Shown here: positions 6,820-14,129 of the stretch, one piece after another
Numbering within the stretch: the stretch's first letter is position 1
How the letters are laid out: the number at the start of each line of letters is the position of its first letter
NCBI GenBank assembly: GCA_031276775.1
Contig: JAISML010000173.1
Span: forward strand, 1 to 14,129
Direction: 5' to 3'
From: Eubacteriales Family XIII. Incertae Sedis bacterium
GTDB lineage: Bacteria; Bacillota; Clostridia; Peptostreptococcales; Anaerovoracaceae
DNA: 14,129 nucleotides
Notes under the pieces: model-generated
Databases searched by the model: none
Told to the model about the DNA's origin: nothing
What the model saw: the letters and a program-made list of their open reading frames with translations, nothing else
Made by a program: the position numbers and the translations under genes

Positions 6820-8055
6820 TCATCTTTGCGCCACGACTTTCACGATCTCCCTGAGCTTCATGGGTTTTCCGTACATCATCACGCCGATCCGATAGATCTT
6901 GGCGGCGATCCAACTGAACAGGATGATGGTCGGCGCGAGGATGAGAAGCGCGACAACCCCTTGCAGATACCCCGCTTCGCCCATGCTGATGCGCGCAAAC
7001 ATGATGAAAGGGGAGAAAAACGGAATGTAGGACAGCACCTTGACATAAACCGCGTCAAGATTTGCCATGCCAACCATGGAGACAAAGAAAGCGATGAGGA
7101 CAAAGACCTGCGGCAGCGTCGTTACGGCGCCCGCATCCTCGATCTTGCTGACCGTGGAACCCAAGCCCGCGTAGATAAAAGCGTAAAGCAGATACCCGCA
7201 CACGAAAAACAGCAGGAAAAACAGGACGAGCGCGGGAGAGAGATTCATCTCCGAAATGCTGTCCGCAACCTCCGGAAGCCTGGCTTTCCAACTGTCAAAG
7301 TTCAACAGCAGTCCGGCCGCGGCCGCAACGAGAATCAACAGCAATTGCGTCAAAGCGGCGCAGCCGACGCCCGCGACCTTGCCGAACATGAGCTGTATCG
7401 GTTTTGCGGAGGTGATGAGGATCTCCATCGCTTTCGTGCTTTTTTCATTGATCACGGACGAGATGACAAACTGTCCGTACATCACCATGATCATGAACAG
7501 CAGATAGAGCAGGATGTACGACAGCCAAAAATTGCTGTCGGCGTCGCCCCCGCCCACCGTTTCAATCCCGCCCGATACGACGATGCCGAGCGTCTGTTCG
7601 GCCCCCGTCCGCGCGTCCGCATCCAAATCCTGCATGAACGCCGCCCGGCCGGTTTCCGTAAAATACCCGTCCAACATCTCGACGAGTCCGTAGAGGGAAA
7701 AATCGTGACCCGCGCCGTACAGGGTGTAAGTGGCGCCGCCGTCGTAGGACAGAACGACATCGTACGTCTCCGCGGCCTTCCTCGGATCCTCGGACGCATC
7801 CCCTTTCGTCCATTCGTAGTCCGGGGCGATTTGGGTCAAAGCTTCCGTATCCGCAAACGACCCGACCACCAAGGCGGTTCCTTTTTCATCCCCGTTTTCA
7901 TCCCCGTCGGACACCCCCTGCAACACTCCGAGAATCTGCGGGAAAACAGACGCGAGCAGAATGATTGCGAGCAGGATGACGGTCGTCACGCGAAAGGCTT
8001 TGTTCTTCATGTACCCCATGTATTCAAAGTTGAGAATCATACCGATACGCTTCAT
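6820..8055 (-). CDS. ABC-2 family permease of a NatAB-type exporter
   Basis: This is a 411-residue membrane subunit. One helix (about 22-46) is followed by a large polar extracytoplasmic domain (about 47-175, starting with an Asp/Glu/Gly-rich stretch). A cluster of helices starts at about 178 and contains VINEKSTKAMEILITSAKP (201-219), the cytoplasmic coupling segment typical of NatB/YhaP ABC-2 permeases. This layout is that of NatB, which exports Na+ with NatA in Bacillus; related pairs export peptides or other toxic compounds, so the substrate is open. The ATG at 8055 has a perfect AGGAGG eight bases upstream and overlaps the ATPase stop by ATGA. A longer reading frame to 8424 is only the shadow of the ATPase gene. 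It is the last gene of the leftward operon, stopping 9 bp from the convergent cvpA-like gene. Confidence 0.9.
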   Translation of the reverse strand: MKRIGMILNFEYMGYMKNKAFRVTTVILLAIILLASVFPQILGVLQGVSDGDENGDEKGTALVVGSFADTEALTQIAPDYEWTKGDASEDPRKAAETYDVVLSYDGGATYTLYGAGHDFSLYGLVEMLDGYFTETGRAAFMQDLDADARTGAEQTLGIVVSGGIETVGGGDADSNFWLSYILLYLLFMIMVMYGQFVISSVINEKSTKAMEILITSAKPIQLMFGKVAGVGCAALTQLLLILVAAAAGLLLNFDSWKARLPEVADSISEMNLSPALVLFFLLFFVCGYLLYAFIYAGLGSTVSKIEDAGAVTTLPQVFVLIAFFVSMVGMANLDAVYVKVLSYIPFFSPFIMFARISMGEAGYLQGVVALLILAPTIILFSWIAAKIYRIGVMMYGKPMKLREIVKVVAQR

Positions 8056-9146
8056 GAACGGAACCTCCTTTCGGATCCCCCATCCGTTTTCGGAGAGATC
8101 GCTTTCGCCGGATCCGTTTTCGACTGCGTTTCCCTGCGCCCGCGCCGGAACAGACCGCCGCCCTTCCTTCTTTTCTTTTCCGGCGCCGACTCGTCTTCCG
8201 TGTCTCCGTCCTGTTCGGGCGCGCCGCCGACCGTTTCGATGAAGATGTCCTCCAGCGTCGGTTCCTGTACCGCAAACGCCTCGGGAACGATGTCGAGTTC
8301 GCTCAGTGTGCGGAACAGCGCCGCTTTGTCGTCGGAAGACGCAAGCGTCACGAGATAGCCGGACTTTCGCTCGCTGATATCCCTGATTGCCGTACCCAAT
8401 CCCGCGCGCAGATCCGCCATCCAACCGTCCGCGCGGCGCGCGGCGGCGGCGTCCTGCGCAGTGACTTCAAAATAGACGATGTTGCGCGGATAGCTCTTTT
8501 TGATGCGTTCCAAATTCCCTTCCAAAACGCTCCTGCCCTTGTCGATCAGACAGATGTCGTCACAAAACTCCTCCACCTGCGACATCTGATGGCTGGAGAA
8601 GATCACCGTCTTGCCCAGACGGACCTGCTTTCGCACGATCTCTTTCAGCAAGCCGGCATTCACCGGATCCAACCCGCTGAACGGTTCATCCAAGATGATG
8701 ACGTCCGGATCGTTGATAAGGGCGATCGCCAATTGAATCTTCTGCTGATTGCCCTTGGAGAGCGTGTCGAGCTTTCTGTCCAGGTACTCGGAGGCTTCCA
8801 ATTCCTCGAGGCGCTCTTTCGCCTTTCGCGGCGCGTCCTGCGCGGACAGACCCCTGAGCCGGCCGATGTATACCATCTGTTCCAATATCGCGCGTTTTTG
8901 GTACAAACCCCGTTCTTCGGGCAGATACCCGATCCTGGCCTTGCTCCCGTGGGCGGGGGCGCCGTTGATCGATACCCGGCCCCCGTCCGCCTGAAAGATG
9001 TCCATGATGATGCGGATGCAGGTCGTCTTTCCGGCGCCGTTCCTGCCGAGCAGACCGAACGCGACGCCGTCTTGGACGGTGAAACTGAGCGCGTCCAAGG
9101 CGCATATCTCTCCAAATTTTTTTGTCAGCTGCGCTACTTCTATCAT
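8052..9146 (-). CDS. ABC transporter ATP-binding protein, NatA-like
   Basis: This 364-residue ATPase energises the adjacent ABC-2 permease. Walker A is GRNGAGKT (34-41), with the Q-loop region replaced by GYLPEERGLY (73-82), a feature of the NatA/YhaQ group. The signature is LSKGNQQKIQLA (129-140), Walker B is VIILDEP (149-155), followed by the D-loop SGLD, and the H-loop His is H186. PTLEDIF near 305 closes the usual fold. About 50 further residues follow that are rich in Lys/Arg/Gly and look disordered; typical homologues end near residue 300-310. The start ATG has AAAGGAGAG just upstream and overlaps the stop of the CPBP gene by ATGA. The stop overlaps the permease start in the same way, so the two subunits should be made in step. 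Confidence 0.93.
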   Translation of the reverse strand: MIEVAQLTKKFGEICALDALSFTVQDGVAFGLLGRNGAGKTTCIRIIMDIFQADGGRVSINGAPAHGSKARIGYLPEERGLYQKRAILEQMVYIGRLRGLSAQDAPRKAKERLEELEASEYLDRKLDTLSKGNQQKIQLAIALINDPDVIILDEPFSGLDPVNAGLLKEIVRKQVRLGKTVIFSSHQMSQVEEFCDDICLIDKGRSVLEGNLERIKKSYPRNIVYFEVTAQDAAAARRADGWMADLRAGLGTAIRDISERKSGYLVTLASSDDKAALFRTLSELDIVPEAFAVQEPTLEDIFIETVGGAPEQDGDTEDESAPEKKRRKGGGLFRRGRRETQSKTDPAKAISPKTDGGSERRFRS

Positions 9147-10225
9147 CTTCTCTCCTTTCCGTCGTCGATTGTGCCCGTGAATTTTTCGGCGCCGCTCGAT
9201 ACAAACGTATCCCTCCGCGCCGAAGAAAGCTCGGAACCGGGTGGCATATGCGGCGTTTCGATCTTCGCGAAACCGGACGCCGCGCGCTGCGCCCCTGACG
9301 CGGAACCGTCCGCTCCGTCCGCGGACGCGGTCTTCATTTTCGCTTCCCTCGCGTCGTTGATCAGAATGACGACGAGGTCTATCAGAACGACGGTGGTCAC
9401 CAGCGCCAATCCGCTGCCTTCGAATTTCAACTCACCGCCGGAGATGATGTCGATGCCGGACAGCGTTTCTTTCCATACGGATGGATAATGATCTCCCAAT
9501 GACACACCGCCTATCACGAGACAACCGACCGCATTCCAGATGAAATGCGCAATGATCGGCGCGAGCAACCCGTTCGTGTAAATCCGCAGAAGAGAAAGAA
9601 GAACGCCGGTCGCAAAGGCGAACAGGATGGACACCGTACCGCTTTCCACGGCGCCTGCTTTCAGCGCGGCGAAGATGACGGACGTCACGGCGACAGCGAT
9701 CAGATCGTCATATCTGTTGCGCAAAAGCGTGAAAACGTATCCGTGGATCAGATATTCACGGACGATCACGTTAATCAGGACGGACAACACCCAATAGACC
9801 GGTTCGCCGATCGATTGGCTTTCCCCAAATTCGATGCTGCCCGTAATGACAAGGAGTCCCAGCGTCCCCCCGATCCACAGGCAACCGACGACGGTTCCCG
9901 CCAAGGCGTCCCTCGGCGCTTTGGTCGCTATGCGTGTCCGCAACCGACCGCGTTCCACAATCCGCACGGATAAAAACGACACGACCGTGAGGGAGAAAAA
10001 CGCCAGCAGTTGAGACCATACCTCCGTCAGCGCGGGATCCCAGAGAAAAACCCTCCCCGCCGTCGTCCGCGACAATCCAAATACGCGCAAAAGGATCGTC
10101 CACGCGGCGAAAAAGGCCGCTGTTTTGAAAAATACCTCAAAAAACTTCTTCAATGCTTCATTCTTCCACTCCGCGCTCCCCACCCAAACCTTGCCTGCGC
10201 GAATTTTCCGGCGATTGACCGGCAC
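9143..10225 (-). CDS. CPBP (Abi/Rce1-like) family membrane protein with degenerate protease motifs
   Basis: This 360-residue protein has several membrane helices within residues 33-290 and a polar, Ser/Ala/Gly-rich C-terminal tail (about 292-360). The CPBP intramembrane protease family is recognised from three motifs. Motif 3 HxxxN is intact (H227 FIW N231). Motif 1 EExxxR reads R156-E157-YLI-H161, and motif 2 FxxxH reads F185-AAL-K189. The first Glu, the Arg and the second-motif His are therefore all changed, and normal metal-dependent proteolysis is doubtful. CPBP proteins are often encoded beside bacteriocin or peptide exporters, and this one directly precedes an ABC-2 exporter. The first available start is GTG at 10225, 28 bp after malQ, with a GGAAG only three bases away. 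A GTG at 10183 with AAGG five bases upstream is an alternative. The stop overlaps the ATPase start (ATGA). Confidence 0.75.
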   Translation of the reverse strand: MPVNRRKIRAGKVWVGSAEWKNEALKKFFEVFFKTAAFFAAWTILLRVFGLSRTTAGRVFLWDPALTEVWSQLLAFFSLTVVSFLSVRIVERGRLRTRIATKAPRDALAGTVVGCLWIGGTLGLLVITGSIEFGESQSIGEPVYWVLSVLINVIVREYLIHGYVFTLLRNRYDDLIAVAVTSVIFAALKAGAVESGTVSILFAFATGVLLSLLRIYTNGLLAPIIAHFIWNAVGCLVIGGVSLGDHYPSVWKETLSGIDIISGGELKFEGSGLALVTTVVLIDLVVILINDAREAKMKTASADGADGSASGAQRAASGFAKIETPHMPPGSELSSARRDTFVSSGAEKFTGTIDDGKERR

Positions 10226-10253
10226 AAACTTCCGGGCGTCCGGCGGCGCGGAC

Positions 10254-11675
10254 TCACATGCCGCCGATTGGCTTCCGCGCCCTGCCGTACATGCCTGTCA
10301 TCCCCAGGATGCCGGAGGACAGCCTGTCCGTCAGTTGTTCCCGCCTCAGCCGCCAACGCCAATTGTTCCCGCCTACGGTGGACGGCGTGTTGATGCGCGC
10401 GTCACCGTCCAGATCCAGCCAATCCTGCATGGGAATGATCGCCGTTTCGGCGACACTCGCAAGCGCCGATCGCATGATGGCGCAACGCAGATTCCCGCTG
10501 CGGGAAACACCCAAATACTTCCCTGCATATTCTAACACATTTGCGTCGGATTCTCGAACCCAACCTTTCAGGGTGTTGTTGTCATGCGTTCCGGTGTAAA
10601 CGACGCTGTTCGGAACATGATTGTGCGGGAGATAGGCGCTGTCCCCGCCGGGCGTGAACGCAAACTGCAGAATGCGCATGCCCGGATAGCCGCTGCGGCG
10701 GCGCAGCGCATGCACGTCATCCGTCAGCATGCCCAGATCCTCGGCGATGACATTCAGCCCGGGCACGGCTTTCCGAACGGCGTCGATGAAGTGTTCGCCC
10801 GGCCCCCGCATCCAGCGCCCCGCCGAAGCCGGTTTCCCCACCGGAATGGCGTAGTACTCCGAAAAACCCCTGAAATGATCGATCCGGCACGCGTCGTAGA
10901 GCGCATCCGCCTGTTTCAGCCGCCCGATCCACCAGCGATAGCGTTCCGCCCTGTGCGTTTGCCACGCGTACACGGGATTGTTCCACACCTGTCCGGTTTC
11001 CGAAAAGCCATCGGGCGGTACGCCGGCCAACGCGGACGGACGCCCCTTTTCCGGTCCGGAGCGGACGACTTGGAAAAGCGACGGATGCATGGCGTAGTCG
11101 CTCGATTCCGCCGACACATAGTAAGGCAAATCGCCCACGATGCCGACGCCTTTTGCGTTCGCGTACCGCTTCATGGCGATCCACTGCTCAAAGAAGAAAA
11201 ACTGTACGCGCTTCCACAGTTCGGGCGCGGCGCAGGGCTCACGCCGGTGCATGAAGTCCGCAAAGCCGGACAGCCACCGCGCGTTGTCCCGAAAGAAAGC
11301 CGCGCAGCCGGCGTCGGCGTCGGCGTCAAACCGGGCCGCCGCCTTGAGCAGCAACGGCAGACGCCGGACGCGTTGCGCCCCGTAGTTCACCTGTCCGGCG
11401 TCGCGTCCCCAATCCGCTTTCAGTTCCCCGGCGGTCAGCAACCCTTTGTCTTTCAGAACCGTTAAATCGATGAAATAGGGATTGCCCGCAAAAGCGGACA
11501 GGCTTTGATACGGACTGTCATAAGCCCCGGTGGGACCGATGGGCAATATCTGCCACAGGCTCTGACCCGAGTCGGCGAGAAAGTCGATAAAGGAGAAAGC
11601 TTCCCGGCCGATGGATCCGATGCCGTGGGACGAGGGAAGGCAGAATATGGGGAGCAGAATACCCGCGCATCTCAT
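10254..11675 (-). CDS. malQ: 4-alpha-glucanotransferase (amylomaltase, GH77)
   Basis: MalQ moves glucan units between maltodextrins and releases glucose, giving longer chains for phosphorylase. The 473-residue cytosolic protein opens with RCAGILLPIFCLPSSHGIG, the family N-terminus. It has the GDLPYYV strand (181-187), AGVPPDGFSETGQVWNNPVY (217-236, where most members have WGNP), and the three catalytic acids. These are D266 in CRIDHFRGF (nucleophile), E312 in VIAEDLG (acid/base) and D365 in TGTHDNN (stabiliser). Length is normal. The ATG at 11675 overlaps the amylase stop by ATGA and fits the family start. An ATG six codons upstream (11693) is less likely. A GGCGTC triplet repeat near 11308-11325 encodes an Asp-Ala run (117-122) in a variable loop. 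Confidence 0.95.
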   Translation of the reverse strand: MRCAGILLPIFCLPSSHGIGSIGREAFSFIDFLADSGQSLWQILPIGPTGAYDSPYQSLSAFAGNPYFIDLTVLKDKGLLTAGELKADWGRDAGQVNYGAQRVRRLPLLLKAAARFDADADAGCAAFFRDNARWLSGFADFMHRREPCAAPELWKRVQFFFFEQWIAMKRYANAKGVGIVGDLPYYVSAESSDYAMHPSLFQVVRSGPEKGRPSALAGVPPDGFSETGQVWNNPVYAWQTHRAERYRWWIGRLKQADALYDACRIDHFRGFSEYYAIPVGKPASAGRWMRGPGEHFIDAVRKAVPGLNVIAEDLGMLTDDVHALRRRSGYPGMRILQFAFTPGGDSAYLPHNHVPNSVVYTGTHDNNTLKGWVRESDANVLEYAGKYLGVSRSGNLRCAIMRSALASVAETAIIPMQDWLDLDGDARINTPSTVGGNNWRWRLRREQLTDRLSSGILGMTGMYGRARKPIGGM

Positions 11676-13726
11676 CCCACCGTACCGCCCCATTCCCAGA
11701 TGAGTTCATACATCTCCGCTCCGGACGGCGGAAGACTGATATCCAAAAGCCCGCCTTTGATGTCCCCGTCCGTTTGGTTCGTCAAGCCGACGGCCCGCCG
11801 CCATTCCATGGAACGGAATATCTCCCAATGCTCGTTCGTCAGGCACTCCTTTTCGGCGCGCAGATCGATGACGATCCGGTGCGGGCGTTCCGACGGATTG
11901 CAGGCCGTAAGAATCATCCTGTCGTCGGCGGGATTGCCGAATGCGTCCCGTCCGCCCAAGATGAACCGCAGGATGGCGATGACATTGCCGTTGGTCGAAT
12001 AGAAAAGCGCGTTGCCCGTCCGCATGACGGGGTTTTCGTTGCGAATCCGCGCAAGTTTCCGGTAAAAGACCTCCATGGACTCGTCGCGGACCTCGTACGG
12101 CTTCCGGTTGAAAGGATCGAGCAGACCGTTCATGCCGACCTCGTCCCCGTAGTATACCGCGGGGATGCCGGGCAGGGCGAACTGTATGGTCGCGGCGATC
12201 CGTTGCAGGGCCGCGCCTCTCCGCTCCTGTTCTTCCGTGACGGCAAACCGCGCCTGATCTTCCCTCGGGACGTTGCGCACGTCGATCCCCGTCGCGAGTA
12301 CCGTTCTGATCCGCGCGATGTCGTGGGACGAAAGGAGATTCATCAGCGCAAAGTACATCTCCTTGGGATAGTTCTGATGCTGGCTCACGAGAAAACGCCG
12401 ATAGGCAAAGGCGTCCATGCGTCCCAGCAGGAAAGCGGCGGTATGCTCCGCGAACGGATAGTTCATCACGCTGTCGAGTCCGCGTCCCAAGGCGTACTGC
12501 CTGGCCACATTGTAACTCTGTTTCGTCGTCGCGTCTTCCCACACCTCTCCGAGCAGGAAGCTGTCCTCGTTGTTTCGCTTCATGACGGCGCGCATCTTCT
12601 CGATCGTGTCGTCCGGCAGTTCGTCGGCCACATCCAAGCGAAACCCTGCGGCGCCCCGATTGAGCCAGGTGTTGAACACGCTGTCCTCATGCTCGATGAT
12701 GAAGTCGAGCCAATCCCTGCGGCTTTCGTCCACCTCGGGCAGGGTGTCAAAGCCCCACCACGCAGCGTACCGATCCGGGAACGCGCTGAACTTGTACCAT
12801 CGGTAATAGGGCGACTCCTTGCTTTGATAGGCGCCCAAACCTTCATATCTGCCGTACCGGTTGAAATAAACGCTGTCGTCCCCTGTATGGGAAAACACCC
12901 CGTCGAGCACGATCCGGATGCCGACCTTCCCCGCTTCCCGCACCAATTCGTCAAAATCCTCCTCCGTTCCGAGGATCGGATCGATTTTGAGATAGTCCGC
13001 CGTATTGTAGCGATGGTTGGACGCCGCCTCAAAGATGGGATTGAGATAGATAAGGGATATGCCCAAATCTTTCAGGCGCGGCAACTCCTCGGTGATGCCT
13101 TTCAGATCGCCGCCGAAGAAATCGAGCGGTTCGTAATACTGCCGGCCTTCCGCCGGAAGATAGGCGGGAAGTTCGTCCCACTGACTGTGCAGCCACATGC
13201 CGGATCGGCCTTTCGCAAGATGATATGCCAAGCCGTCTTTCGCGCGATCCGCCGCGCTCCGTTTGAAGCGATCCGGGAAGATCTGGTACATGACGGCCGA
13301 TTTGACCCAAGCCGGCGTAACGAAATTTGTGTCGAACACCGTAATCTGAAACGCCGGCGGCGCACCGGGAAAGATCTTTCCGATGCCGCTGTTGTTGCCG
13401 GCTTCCGCGCCGTAGTAGACGGTGTTGCCGCCCGGAAGACCCACGATGAACCAATACCATACCACACAGGGACGATCCGGAACCGTAAACGCGGCGCGCA
13501 GCATGCCGTCCGCGCCATCCGGTTTCAGCGCGTATTCCGTGACCCGTTCGTCATGCAAAACCGCCAAATACGCCCGTTCAAAATGCAGATCGTGTATGGA
13601 CAGACCGATTGTGACTTCACTGCCCGCGGACAGCGCCCCCAACGGCTTGCGAAAGCGCTCTTTCGCGCTTTCGTGTACGATGGCGCTGTCCTGCACGATC
13701 ATGCCCGCGACAAATATCTCGTTCAT
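11672..13726 (-). CDS. GH13 neopullulanase/alpha-amylase-like glycoside hydrolase, cytosolic
   Basis: This 684-residue enzyme is predicted to hydrolyse alpha-1,4 (perhaps alpha-1,6) links in maltodextrins or glycogen branches. Residues 1-140 form an N-terminal beta-sandwich-like domain. VMYQIFPDRF (145-154) starts the GH13 barrel in the style of neopullulanase/cyclomaltodextrinase (GH13_20). Region I is LDGVFSH (274-280, Ser where Asn is usual). The catalytic acids are D365 in GFRLDVADE, E394 in LLGEVWED and D469 in LLSSHDIAR. A C-terminal beta domain follows. No signal peptide is present, so it works inside the cell. The ATG at 13726 overlaps the phosphorylase stop by ATGA and has GGAG eight bases upstream. 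The open frame further upstream is a phosphorylase shadow. Exact bond specificity cannot be told from sequence. Confidence 0.92.
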   Translation of the reverse strand: MNEIFVAGMIVQDSAIVHESAKERFRKPLGALSAGSEVTIGLSIHDLHFERAYLAVLHDERVTEYALKPDGADGMLRAAFTVPDRPCVVWYWFIVGLPGGNTVYYGAEAGNNSGIGKIFPGAPPAFQITVFDTNFVTPAWVKSAVMYQIFPDRFKRSAADRAKDGLAYHLAKGRSGMWLHSQWDELPAYLPAEGRQYYEPLDFFGGDLKGITEELPRLKDLGISLIYLNPIFEAASNHRYNTADYLKIDPILGTEEDFDELVREAGKVGIRIVLDGVFSHTGDDSVYFNRYGRYEGLGAYQSKESPYYRWYKFSAFPDRYAAWWGFDTLPEVDESRRDWLDFIIEHEDSVFNTWLNRGAAGFRLDVADELPDDTIEKMRAVMKRNNEDSFLLGEVWEDATTKQSYNVARQYALGRGLDSVMNYPFAEHTAAFLLGRMDAFAYRRFLVSQHQNYPKEMYFALMNLLSSHDIARIRTVLATGIDVRNVPREDQARFAVTEEQERRGAALQRIAATIQFALPGIPAVYYGDEVGMNGLLDPFNRKPYEVRDESMEVFYRKLARIRNENPVMRTGNALFYSTNGNVIAILRFILGGRDAFGNPADDRMILTACNPSERPHRIVIDLRAEKECLTNEHWEIFRSMEWRRAVGLTNQTDGDIKGGLLDISLPPSGAEMYELIWEWGGTVG

Positions 13727-14129
13727 CGCGTCCGCTCCAATTCGCGCAGACCCCATATCTTTTCGTTGTATTCCAAAATGGTGCGATCCGCGAAGAACAC
13801 GCCCGCATTGACCGTGTTCGCGGCGGTCATGCGCCGCCACCGGTTCCTGTCGCCATAGGCCCGCATCATCTCGGCATAGACCTGATCATAGGACTCAAAA
13901 TCGTAAAGCAGAAAATATTTGTCCGCCCTGTCGTGATTGCCGTCGAGCAGGGAATGGTACAGATCGTGGAACTGTCTGTCCGGCGCCACCGGAAGCATGC
14001 CGTTGATACAGGAATCGATCGATCTCCGGAGATCGCCGTTCCGCTCGTAGATCGACCGCGGATTGTAATGCCCGTACTTCTCGATCCGTTCAATGTCCTC
14101 AACCCGGGCGCCGAAGATGAAGATGTTTT
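13723..14129 (-). CDS. glgP: Glycogen/maltodextrin phosphorylase, C-terminal 134 residues (cut by window)
   Basis: Glycogen phosphorylase cleaves terminal glucose from alpha-glucans with phosphate to yield glucose-1-phosphate. Only the C-terminus is present. NIFIFGARVEDIE at the window edge matches the conserved NIFIFG strand of the family. The characteristic end follows: DKYFLLYDFESYDQVYAEM, then RRMTAANTVNAGVFFADRTI and a short tail after EYNEKIWG. The catalytic domain and PLP lysine lie beyond 14129. Its TGA overlaps the amylase ATG by four bases. It is the most upstream gene seen of the leftward operon, so the operon promoter lies outside this window. The symbol glgP rather than malP is a choice of convention; the fragment does not separate them. 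Confidence 0.93.
   Translation of the reverse strand, partial: NIFIFGARVEDIERIEKYGHYNPRSIYERNGDLRRSIDSCINGMLPVAPDRQFHDLYHSLLDGNHDRADKYFLLYDFESYDQVYAEMMRAYGDRNRWRRMTAANTVNAGVFFADRTILEYNEKIWGLRELERTR

Noticed and set aside
8056..8424. N-terminal extension of the ABC-2 permease
   Set aside because: The region is the ATPase gene in another frame. The permease start at 8055 has AGGAGG and an ATGA overlap, and the extension has no transporter features.
13648..13680. Inverted repeat GAAAGCG...CGCTTTC
   Set aside because: It is inside the GH13 coding region, short, and explained by Ala/Lys/Arg/Phe codons.
13727..13840. Extra N-terminal residues of the GH13 enzyme
   Set aside because: They overlap the conserved phosphorylase C-terminus. 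The ATG at 13726 with GGAG upstream and an ATGA junction explains the start.
11774..13858. Long plus-strand open frames opposite the amylase, thrS and ABC permease genes
   Set aside because: They are antisense shadows produced by GC-rich codon use. They show no protein family features, and the opposite strand carries clear conserved enzymes.
14020..14035. 16-bp palindrome CGATCTCCGGAGATCG
   Set aside because: It lies within conserved phosphorylase coding sequence with no promoter context; a chance palindrome of GATC/CCGG codons is the simpler explanation.

Overview
The window comes from a bacterium with moderately high GC. Strong AGGAGG-type ribosome binding sites, a NatAB-type exporter, a ThrRS without a TGS domain and a cytosolic glycogen/maltodextrin operon fit a Gram-positive, Clostridia-like genome. 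That placement is an inference from gene content, and no marker here fixes the lineage.

Left part (1-2400). The 3' part of a TrpB2-type tryptophan synthase beta gene runs rightward from the window edge and carries one in-frame amber codon at 237-239, where the family normally has serine. A 13-bp stem hairpin (1004-1036) follows and probably serves as a two-way terminator against the convergent gene. That gene is a membrane-anchored SppA-like S49 peptidase with a Pro/Gly/Tyr-rich repeated N-terminal tail.

Middle part (2400-6810). thrS is leftward, upstream of sppA, and encodes a threonyl-tRNA synthetase without a TGS domain. Its leader holds 11 perfect copies of an 8-bp repeat, starting about where transcription should begin. 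A divergent control region separates thrS from an APC-family amino-acid permease. It has two opposed promoter candidates with an 11-bp palindrome midway between their -35 boxes, and a GC-rich hairpin in the permease leader. A CvpA-family membrane protein gene follows the permease, probably in the same operon.

Right part (6820-14129). Six leftward genes form a tight operon: glycogen phosphorylase (cut by the window edge), a cytosolic GH13 neopullulanase/alpha-amylase-like enzyme, 4-alpha-glucanotransferase (malQ), a CPBP-family membrane protein, an ABC ATPase and an ABC-2 permease. Four of the five junctions are 4-bp ATGA overlaps. The first three enzymes together take glycogen or maltodextrins to glucose-1-phosphate and glucose. 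The last three look like a NatAB-type exporter with an accessory membrane protein whose protease motifs are degenerate.

No tRNA, rRNA, CRISPR array, insertion sequence or phage gene was seen. I found no clearly new multi-gene system. The observations most worth checking are the amber-interrupted trpB2, the octamer array in the thrS leader, the degenerate CPBP protein, and the coupling of carbohydrate and exporter genes.
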